Source: Amantichitinum ursilacus
GTDB lineage: Bacteria > Pseudomonadota > Gammaproteobacteria > Burkholderiales > Chitinibacteraceae
Direction: 5' to 3'
NCBI RefSeq assembly: GCF_001294205.1
Contig: NZ_LAQT01000001.1
Coordinates: 248,001 to 312,000 of the forward strand
DNA: 64,000 nucleotides
Shown here piece after piece: positions 37,150-47,232 of this stretch; within the stretch, counting starts at the first letter, position 1, and every line of letters starts with the position of its first letter. Under the pieces are notes generated by a model that was not told where the DNA came from, made no database searches, and saw only the letters and a list, made by a program, of their open reading frames with translations. Both the position numbers and the translations under genes were made by a program.

Positions 37150-38517
37150 TTAGCGCTTGTTGCGCCAGTAATTGATTACGTCGGCTTGCGTAATCAGACC
37201 AATAAAGCGCGCTTGATCATTGACGATGAGGGCGACCTTGCCCTGGTTAAAGACCTGCAGCAAAGCGGCCATGCTATCGGCCGGCTTCAAAGTCACCAGA
37301 TCGGTGCTCATGGTGTCGCGCACCGGCGCGGCAAAATGCGCGGGGGCGGCGCTGACGGCTTTCAGGATGTCCCATTCATCGATGATGCCGAGTACCTGGT
37401 CGTTGGCCTCCAATACTGGCAATTGCGAAATATCGTGCCGCCGCATGCGCGCATAAGCATCGGCCAGGCTTTCGTCGGCGCGCGCGGTAATGGTGGCGCC
37501 CTGGTCATGCCGCCGCGTGATCAGGTCGGTCAGGTCGCCGTGTTGCGGCAACTTCTGCAAGCCCTGGTCGATGAGCCAGCCTTCGTTGAACTGCTTGGAC
37601 AGATATTTGTTGCCGCTATCTGCCACAAACGTCACCACGCGCTTGGGCGTGGTCTGCGCGCGGCAATAGCGTAGTGCCGCCGCCAACAGCGTACCGGTGG
37701 AAGAACCGGCCAGAATGGCCTCTTTCTCCAGCAACAAACGCGCGGTGGCGATGCTTTCTTCGTCGCTGATGCGATGCGCTTGCTGCACTTTGCTGAAGTC
37801 GGCCAACGGCGGAATAAAATCCTCGCCTATGCCCTCAACGCGCCAGCTACCCGCTTCGCCGTAGCTGCCGGTCTCAACATAATCAGCCAGCACCGAGCCG
37901 ACCGGGTCGGCCAGAATAAACTCGACGTGCGGCGCAGCGCGGGCGAAGAAGTGCGACAGGCCGCTGAGCGTGCCGCTGGAGCCCACGCCGACCGCAATCG
38001 CATCAACGTCGTGCGCCATCTGCTGCCAGATTTCCGGGCCGGTGCCGTTTTCATGCGCGGCCGGGTTGGCCGGGTTGTTGAACTGATCGATATAGAACGC
38101 GCCTGGCGTCTCATCGGCCAGCCTGCGCGCGTAATCCTGGTAATAGGCCGGGTGGCCCTTGCCGACATCCGATCGCGTAATCAACACCTCGGCGCCCAGC
38201 GCTTTCAAGTTGGCAATCTTCTCCAGGCTCATCTTGTCCGGCACCACCAGCTTGAGCCTGTAGCCCTTGCGCGTGGCCACCAGCGCCAGGCCCAGGCCGG
38301 TATTGCCCGCGGTGGCTTCGATAATGGTGCCACCCGGTTGCAGGCGGCCATCACGCTCGGCTGCTTCAATCATGGTGAGCGCAATGCGGTCTTTGATGGA
38401 GCCACCGGGGTTCTGGTTTTCCAGTTTGACAAACAGCTCACACAGGCCGGTGTCGATGCGGGTGATTTTGAGTAGGGGCGTCTGGCCGATCAGGCCTAGC
38501 AGGGCGTCTTGTGACAT
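37150..38517 (-). CDS. cystathionine beta-synthase with C-terminal CBS domains
   Basis: 455 residues. Fold II PLP enzyme: Schiff-base Lys in NPGGSIKDRIA, glycine-rich loop EATAGNTGLGLAL, and GVGSSGTLSG. Two CBS modules (about 335-455; AYARMRRHDISQLPVLEAN and the DLVTLKPADSMAALL segment) may sense S-adenosylmethionine or nucleotides. No N-terminal haem domain. It should condense serine and homocysteine to cystathionine, feeding the next gene. The pair forms a two-gene operon for reverse transsulfuration. Confidence 0.87.
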   Translation of the reverse strand: MSQDALLGLIGQTPLLKITRIDTGLCELFVKLENQNPGGSIKDRIALTMIEAAERDGRLQPGGTIIEATAGNTGLGLALVATRKGYRLKLVVPDKMSLEKIANLKALGAEVLITRSDVGKGHPAYYQDYARRLADETPGAFYIDQFNNPANPAAHENGTGPEIWQQMAHDVDAIAVGVGSSGTLSGLSHFFARAAPHVEFILADPVGSVLADYVETGSYGEAGSWRVEGIGEDFIPPLADFSKVQQAHRISDEESIATARLLLEKEAILAGSSTGTLLAAALRYCRAQTTPKRVVTFVADSGNKYLSKQFNEGWLIDQGLQKLPQHGDLTDLITRRHDQGATITARADESLADAYARMRRHDISQLPVLEANDQVLGIIDEWDILKAVSAAPAHFAAPVRDTMSTDLVTLKPADSMAALLQVFNQGKVALIVNDQARFIGLITQADVINYWRNKR

Positions 38518-38755
38518 GGCGGAAAATCCTGCGCCACGCGTCGATTGTGTCGGCGGCGGCGAGTGGTTTTAGGGGGATGAAATGGGCGCGGCATGCAGCG
38601 CGCTGCGCTCTTCGGTATAGCCCGCAAATGCTTGTGGCATGCGGGAGTGGGCAGTCTAGCGACGCGGCGAAACGGTGTTAAAGAATTAGGAGTGCGCTTA
38701 AAAGCGCTGAAAGGAATTAGCTGCGCCTCGGCGTGGCGTCTGCGCCAGACGTAAA

Positions 38756-38778
38756 AAACCCGGCGCGAGGCCGGGTTT
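38756..38778 (-). terminator. terminator of alaS
   Basis: AAACCCGGC (38756-38764) pairs with GCCGGGTTT (38770-38778); on the minus strand the stem is followed by a run of T (TTTTTT in all). It begins 27 bases after the alaS stop on that strand. Confidence 0.85.
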
Positions 38779-38805
38779 GCGGTAATGCCTTGAATCGGTT
38801 GCCGA

Positions 38806-41433
38806 TTACAGCTTGGCGCTAACCCAGGCCTGCACGCCGGACAGGGCCGTCGCCAGGTTTTCCGGTTGCGTGCCACCCGCCTGCGCCATATCCGGACGAC
38901 CGCCGCCTTTGCCGCCCACTTGCTGCGCCACAAAGTTAACCAGTTCGCCCGCCTTGACCTTGCTGGTCAGATCGGCCGTAACGCCAGCCACCAGGCTGAC
39001 TTTGCCGTCGGCGACTGCTGCCAGCACGATGGCCGCGCTGCCCAGCTTGTCTTTGAGCTTGTCCAGCGTTTCGCGCAGCGCGTTGGTGTCCGCGCCCGGC
39101 AGTTCGGCCGCCAATACTTTGGCGTTGCCGATGGCGACGGCGTTGTTGACCAGCTCGTCGCCCTTGCTGGCGGCCAGTTGGCCTTTCAGCTTGGCCAGCT
39201 CTTTTTCCAGCGCCTTGGCGTTGTCTTGTAGCTTTTCCAGTTTGGTCAGCAGCTCGCCCGGCTGCGCTTGCGCCAGTGCGGCAGCGGCTTTCAGTTCGCG
39301 TTCTTGTTGCTGGACCAATGCCAGTGCGCCTTCGCCGGTGGTGGCTTCCACGCGGCGGATGCCGGCAGCCACGCCGCCTTCCGACAGCACTTTAAAGAAG
39401 CCGATATCGCCGGTGCGGCTCACGTGCGTGCCACCACACAGTTCGGTGGAGAAATCGCCCATCTTCAGCACGCGCACTTCGTCGCCGTACTTCTCGCCAA
39501 ACAGCGCCATTGCACCGGCCTTGATGGCGTCGTCGTAGCTCATATTGGCGGTGTGTACTTCGTGGTTATGCATTACCACGTGGTTAACCAGCGCTTCGAT
39601 GCGCGCCAGCTCTTCCGCGGTCACCGGCTTCGGGTGGCTAAAGTCAAAACGGGTGCGTTCGGCGTTAACCAGCGAGCCCTTTTGCTCGACGTGCTTGCCC
39701 AGTACTTCGCGCAATGCGGCGTGCAGCAAGTGAGTGGCGGAGTGGTTGCGCTGGGTGGCGCTACGTTTGTGCTGGTCGATGCTGGCGGCGACGCGGTCGC
39801 CCACTTTCAGCGTGCCACGCACCAGACGGCCTTGATGACCGAAGACATCCGCTTTGACTTTCTGGGTGTCCGTTACGTCGAACAGCGCATCAATGCCGCC
39901 AGCCGCAGCGATTTCGCCGGTGTCGCCCACCTGGCCGCCCGATTCGGCATAAAACGGCGTGTTGTCGAGTACGACCACGCCATCTTCACCGGCTTGCAGT
40001 TGCTGCACCGGCTCGTTGCCGCGATACAGCGCCAGTACGGTGGCGTCGGCGTTGGCTTGTTGGTAGCCATGAAAGCAGGTGCCTTCGCCTTCATAGGCCA
40101 GACCTGCCGCCATCTTGAACGTGCCAGCCGCTTTCGATTGCGTGCGTTGCGCTTCGAGTGCGGCTTCGAAACCGGCCATATCGACCGTGACATTGCGTTC
40201 GCGACAGACATCGGCGGTCAGATCGATTGGAAACCCGAAGGTATCGGCCAGCTTGAACGCCGTTGCGCCGTCGAGTTCTTTCTTGTCGCCGGCCAGTGCC
40301 GATTCGAGCAGCGCCATGCCGTTTTCCAGCGTGCGGCCGAAGATCTCTTCTTCGAGGCGCAGCGCGTCTTCGATGGCGCTCTGGCGTTGGCGCAGTTCCG
40401 GATAAGCATCGCCCATCAGCTCGGCCAGTTTGGCCACCAGTTGATGGAAGAAGAAACCCTTCTGACCCAGCTTGTAGCCGTGGCGGATAGCGCGACGCAC
40501 GATGCGACGCACCACATAACCGCGACCATCGTTGGCCGGCAGGGCGCCGTCGGCGATCAGGAACGCCGAGGAGCGGATGTGGTCGGCAATCACTTTCAGC
40601 GACGGGCTGTTGATGTCGGCCGCGCCGGTAACGCGTTGCGCGTCGGCGATCAGTTGCTTGAACAGATCGATGTCGTAATTGGAATTAACGTGCTGCATGA
40701 CCGCAGCAATGCGCTCCAGGCCCATGCCGGTATCCACCGACGGCTTGGGGAGCTTGTGCAGCACGCCCGCTTCGTCGCGGTTGAACTGCATGAATACGTT
40801 GTTCCAGATTTCGATAAAGCGGTCGCCATCTTCATCCGGTGAGCCAGGCGGGCCGCCCGGAATATGCGCGCCATGATCGTAAAAAATCTCGGTACACGGG
40901 CCACACGGGCCGGTGTCGCCCATGGTCCAGAAGTTGTCGGATGCGTATTTGGCACCTTTGTTGTCGCCAATCCGGATCATGCGTTCAGCCGGCACACCTA
41001 TGGTTTTGTGCCACAAGTCGTAGGCTTCGTCGTCTTCCGCATACACCGTCACCGACAGTTTTTCGGACGGCAGGCCCAGCCATTGCGGGCTGGTCAGGAA
41101 TTCCCACGCGTATTTGATCGCGTCTTCCTTGAAATAATCGCCAAAGCTGAAGTTGCCCAGCATTTCAAAGAAGGTGTGATGGCGGGCGGTGTAGCCCACG
41201 TTTTCCAGATCGTTGTGCTTGCCGCCGGCGCGCACCACTTTCTGCGCCGTGGTGGCGCGCGTGTACGGACGTTTGTCAAAGCCGAGGAACACGTCTTTGA
41301 ACTGGTTCATACCCGCGTTGGTAAACAGCAACGTCGGGTCATTGGCGGGAATCAGCGACGAAGAAGCCACAATCTGGTGGCCCTTCGAGGCGAAAAAATC
41401 GAGGAACTTCTGCCGGATCTCAGCGGATGTCAT
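38806..41433 (-). CDS. alaS: alanyl-tRNA synthetase
   Basis: 875 residues, one short of E. coli AlaS. Charges tRNA-Ala with a class II core and edits mischarged Ser/Gly. Motifs: [15 protein letters not shown] and [19 protein letters not shown] in the core, the editing-site [16 protein letters not shown] and [13 protein letters not shown] with zinc ligands, and the C-terminal [13 protein letters not shown] block. The ATG at 41433 fits the family N-terminus [14 protein letters not shown]; seven upstream residues in frame are unconserved. Confidence 0.98.
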   Translation of the reverse strand: MTSAEIRQKFLDFFASKGHQIVASSSLIPANDPTLLFTNAGMNQFKDVFLGFDKRPYTRATTAQKVVRAGGKHNDLENVGYTARHHTFFEMLGNFSFGDYFKEDAIKYAWEFLTSPQWLGLPSEKLSVTVYAEDDEAYDLWHKTIGVPAERMIRIGDNKGAKYASDNFWTMGDTGPCGPCTEIFYDHGAHIPGGPPGSPDEDGDRFIEIWNNVFMQFNRDEAGVLHKLPKPSVDTGMGLERIAAVMQHVNSNYDIDLFKQLIADAQRVTGAADINSPSLKVIADHIRSSAFLIADGALPANDGRGYVVRRIVRRAIRHGYKLGQKGFFFHQLVAKLAELMGDAYPELRQRQSAIEDALRLEEEIFGRTLENGMALLESALAGDKKELDGATAFKLADTFGFPIDLTADVCRERNVTVDMAGFEAALEAQRTQSKAAGTFKMAAGLAYEGEGTCFHGYQQANADATVLALYRGNEPVQQLQAGEDGVVVLDNTPFYAESGGQVGDTGEIAAAGGIDALFDVTDTQKVKADVFGHQGRLVRGTLKVGDRVAASIDQHKRSATQRNHSATHLLHAALREVLGKHVEQKGSLVNAERTRFDFSHPKPVTAEELARIEALVNHVVMHNHEVHTANMSYDDAIKAGAMALFGEKYGDEVRVLKMGDFSTELCGGTHVSRTGDIGFFKVLSEGGVAAGIRRVEATTGEGALALVQQQERELKAAAALAQAQPGELLTKLEKLQDNAKALEKELAKLKGQLAASKGDELVNNAVAIGNAKVLAAELPGADTNALRETLDKLKDKLGSAAIVLAAVADGKVSLVAGVTADLTSKVKAGELVNFVAQQVGGKGGGRPDMAQAGGTQPENLATALSGVQAWVSAKL

Positions 41434-41555
41434 GGTCTGGGGCAAGTCACACATGAAAAGGAACCCGTGATTCTAGTGCAAACGCCCGGTAGAGGATAGC
41501 GGCGCGCCCTGATGCGGGGCGGCCGCGACAGCAAGCAGCGTGCGGCGGGCAGCGA

Positions 41556-42818
41556 TTAATGCGGTTGTGCGTTGCGCGGGTCTTCGACGCGCACGACCAG
41601 CAGCCGATGCACCGTAAACGCGAGGATGCCGCACACCGCCATCAAGGTGGTCAGCGGGCGCGCGCTGGGGTCTTGCCAGGCGCCCATCAGCGTGCCAACC
41701 ACGGTGGCCAGCACAAATTGCAGGCTGCCCATCAGCGCGGAGGCCAGACCGGCGCGCTGGCCCTGGTGGCGCATCGCCGAAGCCGAGCCGTTGGGGCCGA
41801 CAAAACCGAGGCTGGCCACAAAGCAGAACAGGCCCGACAGCAACAGGGTAAGCGTTTCCAGTCGCAGCCACGCCACGGCGGCCAGCGCGATGCCGGCCAG
41901 CATCGGCACCCACAAAGCGCGCCGCAAAATGCTGTCGATCTCAAAGTGCTTGAGCAGACGGCTATTGATCTGCGCCGCAAAAATCATGCCGAACGCATTG
42001 CTGCCAAATACCCAGCCAAAATGCTCGGGCTTGATGCCGTGCAGGGTAATCAGCACATAGGGCGAGCCGGTGATGTAGGCAAACATGCCCGCCCAGCCGA
42101 GGCCGCTGGCCAGGGTGTAGCCCACAAACCAGCGGTCTTGCAGCAGATTAAAATAGCTGCCGAGGATGCGACCCAGATGCAGCGGTTGCGCGGTGTCGCG
42201 ATTGTGGCTCTCGGTCAGGCCAAAATGCATGCCCAGCAAGCAAATCACCGCAAACGCCAGTTGCACCGCAAACAGCACGCGCCAGCCGGCAAACACCACC
42301 AGGCTTCCGCCCAACAAGGGGGCCAGGATGGGCGCCAGACCCATGGTCAGCATCAGCAAGGCAAACACCTTGGCCGCCTCGCGCGGTTCGCAGCGGTCGC
42401 GCACCACCGCGCGCGCCACCACCATGCCCGCGCATCCGCCCAGCGCCTGCACAAAGCGGCAGGCAATCAACCATTCGATCGACGTCGCCATCATGCAGCC
42501 GACGCAAGCCAGCGCGTACAGCATCATGCCGACATACATGGGTGGCTTGCGGCCAAAGCGATCCGAAATCGGACCGTAGAACAACTGGCCCAGCGCCAGG
42601 CCGATAAAGAAGCTGGCCAGCGTCCATTGCACCTGGCCTGCGGTGGCGTGCAGATCGCGCTCGATGGCCGGAAAGCCGGGCAGATACATATCGATCGAAA
42701 TCGAGCCGATGGCAGTCAGCGTGCCCAGCAGGATAATGGCGCCCTTGCTCAGGTTGCGCGGCTTGGGTTGCGTGGTGGAATCGGGGCTGGACGGTGTCGC
42801 GGCGGGCGTGTCGGGCAT
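41556..42818 (-). CDS. Bcr/CflA family drug efflux MFS transporter
   Basis: 420 residues with 12 predicted membrane helices. Motif D1-like SIDMYLPGFPAI in the first helix and GPISDRFGRKP in loop 2-3 are signatures of the Bcr/CflA branch (drug:H+ antiporter 1). Substrates such as bicyclomycin or chloramphenicol are known for relatives but not shown here. A LysR gene is transcribed divergently 173 bases away and is a likely regulator. Confidence 0.9.
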   Translation of the reverse strand: MPDTPAATPSSPDSTTQPKPRNLSKGAIILLGTLTAIGSISIDMYLPGFPAIERDLHATAGQVQWTLASFFIGLALGQLFYGPISDRFGRKPPMYVGMMLYALACVGCMMATSIEWLIACRFVQALGGCAGMVVARAVVRDRCEPREAAKVFALLMLTMGLAPILAPLLGGSLVVFAGWRVLFAVQLAFAVICLLGMHFGLTESHNRDTAQPLHLGRILGSYFNLLQDRWFVGYTLASGLGWAGMFAYITGSPYVLITLHGIKPEHFGWVFGSNAFGMIFAAQINSRLLKHFEIDSILRRALWVPMLAGIALAAVAWLRLETLTLLLSGLFCFVASLGFVGPNGSASAMRHQGQRAGLASALMGSLQFVLATVVGTLMGAWQDPSARPLTTLMAVCGILAFTVHRLLVVRVEDPRNAQPH

Positions 42819-42991
42819 GGGGCGGTGTTCCGGTCAAACGGGCGGGGATGGCCGCGCAGTGTACGCAGTGCGGCGGCTGTACTCCAGCTTAGCCAGGTAC
42901 AGCGCTTGTAGCGCGCGGTTAGCTAAAATAACGCGGGCGGATTACGCTACCGCCGCGACGGCCAGATGGCGCAACAAAGGAAAGGGCGCAC

Positions 42992-43939
42992 ATGGATAAA
43001 TTGCAGGCAATGGCGGTATTTGTGCGCGTCGTCGAGGCGGGTAGCTTTGTGGGCGCGGCGGACAAACTGGGCGTTTCCAGTTCGGTGGTATCGCGGCTGG
43101 TGGCCGATCTGGAAAGCAGGCTGGAGGCACGGCTACTGCAGCGCACCACGCGCCGGCTGGCGTTAACCGATGCCGGCCGTATTTATCTGGCGCGCTGCCA
43201 GCAAATCCTGGCCGACATTGCCGAAGCGGAAAGCGAGATCGGCAGCAACGATGCCGAGCCCACCGGCACGCTGCGGTTTACCGCGCCCGTGTCGCTGGGT
43301 ACGCGTCATCTGGCCAGCTTGCTGCCGCAGTTTTGCGCGCGCTATCCGCAGGTGCAGCTGGATATTTCGCTGGCTGATCGCAGCGTTGATCTGGTGGAGG
43401 AAGGGCTGGATTTAGGGTTGCGCATCGCGGCGCAAATGCCGGGGTCGTATGTGGCGCGCAAGATTACGCCCATCCGCGTGGTGGTTTGCGCTGCGCCGGG
43501 TTATCTGATGCGCTTTGGCACGCCGACGACGCCCGAGGCATTACGCGAGCACCGCGCGCTGACCTATAGCTATGCCGCCGAGGGCGAAACCTGGAGTTTT
43601 ACCGACGCGCAACAGCGGCGCAGCAGCGTGCCGGTGAGATCGGTCATGCGCGCTAATAACGGGGACGTGCTGGTGGCGGCGGCGCGGGCGGGGGAAGGCG
43701 TGATTTTGCAGCCAACGTTTCTGGTGGGTGATGACTTGCGTTCGGGCGCGCTGGTGCCTTTGCTGCAGGACTACCATCTGCCCGCACTGGCGTTGCAGGC
43801 CATCTACCCCAGCCGACGTCATGTATCGGCCAAGGTGCGGGCGTTTATCGCGTTTCTGCACAGCGAATGGGGCGACACGCCACCGTGGGATGCGTGGTTG
43901 CAACCTCCGGTTGGCAACGTGCCGCCGCTTTCGCGTTAA
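42992..43939 (+). CDS. LysR family transcriptional regulator
   Basis: 315 residues. The N-terminal winged helix-turn-helix (MDKLQAMAVFVRVVEAGSFV, AADKLGVSSSVVSRLVADLE, RLLQRTTRRLALT) is typical; the C-terminal effector domain (about 90-300) follows. The closest-looking subgroup is the AaeR/DsdC-like 'MDKLQAM.VFV' class. It is divergent from the Bcr-type pump, which is probably its target. Its 3' end converges with the EAL gene with only seven bases between. Confidence 0.92.
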   Translation: MDKLQAMAVFVRVVEAGSFVGAADKLGVSSSVVSRLVADLESRLEARLLQRTTRRLALTDAGRIYLARCQQILADIAEAESEIGSNDAEPTGTLRFTAPVSLGTRHLASLLPQFCARYPQVQLDISLADRSVDLVEEGLDLGLRIAAQMPGSYVARKITPIRVVVCAAPGYLMRFGTPTTPEALREHRALTYSYAAEGETWSFTDAQQRRSSVPVRSVMRANNGDVLVAAARAGEGVILQPTFLVGDDLRSGALVPLLQDYHLPALALQAIYPSRRHVSAKVRAFIAFLHSEWGDTPPWDAWLQPPVGNVPPLSR

Positions 43940-43946
43940 AGCACGA

Positions 43947-46232
43947 TCACGCTGACGGGCTTACGGTGTGGCTGATTGCGCTCGCTGCCTGGCTTAACGC
44001 GACGCGGCCTTGGGTTTCGCGCAGCCATTGTCCCAACATGCGTGCGGGCGCGGGTTTGGCAAACAGATATCCTTGCGCTTCGTCACAGCCTGAAGCGCGC
44101 AGCAATGCGGCTTGCTCGGCGGTTTCAACGCCTTCGGCCAAAACAGCGATGCCCAATTTGTGGCCCAGATTAATCACCATTTCGGCAATGCTGAGTGAGC
44201 CTTCATTAACGCCAATCTCACGGATAAAACTGCGATCAATTTTCAGGCGATCGGCATTCAGCTTTTGCAAATACGCCAATGAGGAAAAGCCGGTGCCGAA
44301 GTCATCAATCGACACCGTCACGCCCAATTGTTTAAGGCGGCGGATGGTGTCGATCACATCTTCCAGCGTTTGCATCGCCACTGATTCGGTGATTTCGATT
44401 TCAATCTGGCTGGGCTTGACGCCGTATTGGCGTAAACGCAAGGCCAATTGGTCGACCAACGTGTCGTGATTGAATTGCACCATCGAGACATTAATCGCCA
44501 CTTTCAGATCGCCCAAGCCCTCGTTGCGCCAGGACACAATCTGCTCACATACCTTGCCCAATAACCAGTCGCCCAATTCGATAATCAAACCGGATTGTTC
44601 GGCCAGCGGAATAAAGCGATCGGGGCCGATAAACTGGCCGTTGGCAGTCGGCCAACGTAATAACGCTTCCATGCCAATGACCGCGCCATCAGTCAGCGAG
44701 ATTTGCGGTTGGTAATACACCAGCAATTGCTGTTGTCGAATGGCGGCTTCCAGGTCGTGCAGTAAGTCCAGCCGTTGGCGCGAAGCCAGACTCATGGCGG
44801 GCGAATACCAGGTAAAGCTGCCTGGGCCTTCTCGTTTGGCGAGATTAAGGCCGATCGTCACGTCTTTCAGGCAGCCAATGCCGGTGGATTCGGTGTCGGT
44901 CAGCCGCGCGGCCGAACTGGTGATTTTGATGCGCAATAAATGCGAACCGACGTTAAACGGCTTGGCGAATGCCGCATGCAGCCGATCCAGTCCGATATCG
45001 CTTTCGCGCCCGGCCAAGCCAAACAAATCCACGCCAATATGTGCCAATGCCACTGAAGGCGGCACCAATGCGCGCAAGCGCTGGCTGACGCTTTGCAATA
45101 ACTGATCGCCAATCAAATGGCCCAATGCGTCATTGATTTGTGAAAACTGGGCAATATCAAGCAATACCACAATCTGGTCCGGCTGAGGATATTGCAGCAA
45201 ATGGTTAAGCCGGCTCACAAATTGCGTGCGATTGGGGATATGGCACAGCGGATCAATATAGGCGAGGTCTTGCAGTTGTTTAAACAGCGCAATATTTTCG
45301 AAACCGACCGCAATATTGCTGCAGAAAATCTCCAGCAATTGCTGATCGGCCAGCGGAATAGGGCGACCCGTATCCAGATAAATCGCGGCTTCTTGTGCCG
45401 ACGCCCGGCGCAGATACAGCACTGTATAGCGCGCTGCATAAATCGAACTGCGTGAGCGAATGGCGTGCTCGATGGCGTTGAGCACATCGGGCTTATCCAG
45501 TGCATGCAAGGGCTGGTTTATTAGCGGTTGCAGTTCGCCAGCTGCACTGACGATGGTCCAGTCTTGCGGCGGGCTGATGCCCGCGCCGCGCGGTTGGTGC
45601 GTGCAGATCAGGCCGTCAGGCGGCAAACCCAACAGCGCGGCCAGTTGCGTGAGCGCCCCAGCGGCAAAGCTTTCCAGCGAGCGTCGCTCGAACAGCAGCG
45701 CAGAAGCCTCGACGATCATTTCGAGACCACGGCGGCTGGTATTGATGATTTTGAGTTGCTGATACGAGCGGATGGCCGCTGTCAGCGTGGTCATCAGCCG
45801 GACTTGAGTCAGATCGGATTTGGTCTTGTAATCGTTGATGCCGTAATCGCGAATGACCTGATATTCAGGCGCGTAACCAGGGTGGCCGGTGCGCAATACG
45901 ATGCGGATTTCCTGCAGGTTGAGTTGATCGCGAATCGCGCGCGCCACCAGCAAGCCGTCTTCTTCGCCTTCCATGACCACGTCGAGCAGAACGACTGCGA
46001 TATCGGGTTCGGCGGCCAGCAGCTTGAGCGCCTGTTCGCCGTTATAGGCGTGCAGAAACTCAAGGCGCTTGTCCAGGATGACGGCTTCTTTCAGCGCAAA
46101 GGTGGTGGCCTGATGCACGTCGGGTTCGTCGTCGACGATCAGGACGCGCCAGCGCTCGAAGTCGGCCGCGACCGGCAGCGCTTCTTGTTCAAACGACATC
46201 TCGTCGCTGAGGGGAATGTTGCGGCTACTCAT
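43947..46232 (-). CDS. response regulator with REC, DUF3369, degenerate GGDEF and EAL domains
   Basis: About 761 residues. REC (about 25-145) with acidic VDDEPD, phospho-acceptor Asp in VVLLDVVM and Lys in DYKTKSD. A DUF3369-like sensor (about 155-320) follows. The GGDEF domain has GVDLFG in place of GGDEF, so no cyclase activity is expected. The EAL domain is complete: MEALLRW, NVSMVQFN, DDFGTGFSSL and EGVET. It should therefore hydrolyse c-di-GMP under REC control. No kinase is adjacent. The start is ATG 46232 (GGGG upstream); ATG 46199 is possible. Confidence 0.9.
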   Translation of the reverse strand: MSSRNIPLSDEMSFEQEALPVAADFERWRVLIVDDEPDVHQATTFALKEAVILDKRLEFLHAYNGEQALKLLAAEPDIAVVLLDVVMEGEEDGLLVARAIRDQLNLQEIRIVLRTGHPGYAPEYQVIRDYGINDYKTKSDLTQVRLMTTLTAAIRSYQQLKIINTSRRGLEMIVEASALLFERRSLESFAAGALTQLAALLGLPPDGLICTHQPRGAGISPPQDWTIVSAAGELQPLINQPLHALDKPDVLNAIEHAIRSRSSIYAARYTVLYLRRASAQEAAIYLDTGRPIPLADQQLLEIFCSNIAVGFENIALFKQLQDLAYIDPLCHIPNRTQFVSRLNHLLQYPQPDQIVVLLDIAQFSQINDALGHLIGDQLLQSVSQRLRALVPPSVALAHIGVDLFGLAGRESDIGLDRLHAAFAKPFNVGSHLLRIKITSSAARLTDTESTGIGCLKDVTIGLNLAKREGPGSFTWYSPAMSLASRQRLDLLHDLEAAIRQQQLLVYYQPQISLTDGAVIGMEALLRWPTANGQFIGPDRFIPLAEQSGLIIELGDWLLGKVCEQIVSWRNEGLGDLKVAINVSMVQFNHDTLVDQLALRLRQYGVKPSQIEIEITESVAMQTLEDVIDTIRRLKQLGVTVSIDDFGTGFSSLAYLQKLNADRLKIDRSFIREIGVNEGSLSIAEMVINLGHKLGIAVLAEGVETAEQAALLRASGCDEAQGYLFAKPAPARMLGQWLRETQGRVALSQAASAISHTVSPSA

Positions 46233-46699
46233 GCAGTGCCCCACTGCATGCTAACCGGGCGTAGCAACGGACGATCAAATCTATCTCCCCACTTCCGGCA
46301 TCCATGCCGGCCTTGCGTCAACGTTTTAAGTGATCTGCTGCGTTGGTGTGTTTCTTATTTTAAAACTGTATGCAGAAGACGCTGCTGTAAGTTTGCTAAG
46401 CAAGAAGTGACAATATGGCACAACCCAAGGTAGATAGTCTGGCGCGAGCGTGCTGATTTAGCGCAAATGCGACGGCTTTTCTTTCTCGGCCAGACAGACG
46501 GCGGAGCGGGGCAGAGGGAGTTGTAGGGGGTGTAGACGGGTTAAGTGCGCAGGCTAGGCGCGCGACCGTCCCCGGCGCGGCGGGCTGATAGAAAGTCGGG
46601 TGACCGGGTAGGTGATTCCGGTTTGAGGCGAGGGAAAGTCGAGCAGGCTACAGGGAGGATCGCGCGGGAAGTGCTGCGGCAAGCGCAAGCGCGACCCGC
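46233..46699. other. 467-base gene-free stretch
   Basis: Between the EAL gene start and the recX stop. No open frame with coding character, tRNA or strong terminator is visible. The left part includes an AT-rich tract (about 46350-46370) that may hold the EAL gene's promoter on the minus strand. The right part (about 46490-46680) is G-rich with many short GG runs, compositionally unlike the flanking genes. I can assign no function. Confidence 0.6.
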
Positions 46700-47194
46700 C
46701 TAGTCTTCGTCGCCGCTGACATCGAATTCGTCATCCATTGCGCCACCGACGATGCGATAGATGACGGAAGGAGAAAAACCGCGTGCTGCCAGAAAGCGTA
46801 ATTGCCTGGTGCGCTCTTTCGGGTCGTCACTGGCTTGACCAAAACGCCGCTGCCACAGCGCATGGGCGCGCTCGGCTTCGCCATCACGCACCTGGTCGAG
46901 CGCTTCGTTAATCACTTCGGAAGCCACGCCTTTCTGCCGCAGCTCGGCGGCAAGCCGGCGGCTGCCATAACGCTCCGAGCGGAAATGCGTCCATTGCTCG
47001 GCAAAGCGTTCGTCCGATAGCCATTTGCGCGCTTCAAAATCGTCGAGCAAGGCATTGAGCGTTTCTTCGTCGGGCGTGTAGGGCTTGAGCTTGCTGTGCA
47101 TTTCGCCGCGCGAATGCTCGCGCCGCGCCAATAAACGCAAGCCCCGGTTACGCAGGTCAGCCGCAGTGGGCGTGGGGTCACGCTTGCTGCTCAT
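46700..47194 (-). CDS. recX: recombination regulator RecX
   Basis: 164 residues. Three-helix repeats typical of RecX: LRNRGLRLLARREHSRGEM, WLSDERFAEQWTHFRSERYG, RRLAAELRQKGVASEVI and QLRFLAARGFSPSVIYRIV. RecX binds RecA filaments and inhibits RecA. It lies 38 bases downstream of recA on the same strand, the classical operon. The C-terminus is acidic (DDEFDVSGDED). Confidence 0.92.
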   Translation of the reverse strand: MSSKRDPTPTAADLRNRGLRLLARREHSRGEMHSKLKPYTPDEETLNALLDDFEARKWLSDERFAEQWTHFRSERYGSRRLAAELRQKGVASEVINEALDQVRDGEAERAHALWQRRFGQASDDPKERTRQLRFLAARGFSPSVIYRIVGGAMDDEFDVSGDED

Positions 47195-47232
47195 CTTTAC
47201 TGACCTGGCGCCGGGGCTTGGGTAGGCAATGC

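Noticed and set aside
39268-40842. Plus-strand open frame of 524 codons inside alaS
   Set aside because: It is antisense to a perfectly conserved alaS; long open antisense frames are expected in such GC-rich coding DNA.
46625-46660. Resemblance to the conserved GAGGAAAGTC region of RNase P RNA (GAGGGAAAGTC)
   Set aside because: Only about ten bases match, the following conserved stretches are absent, and recX starts on the other strand too close for a full-length RNA.
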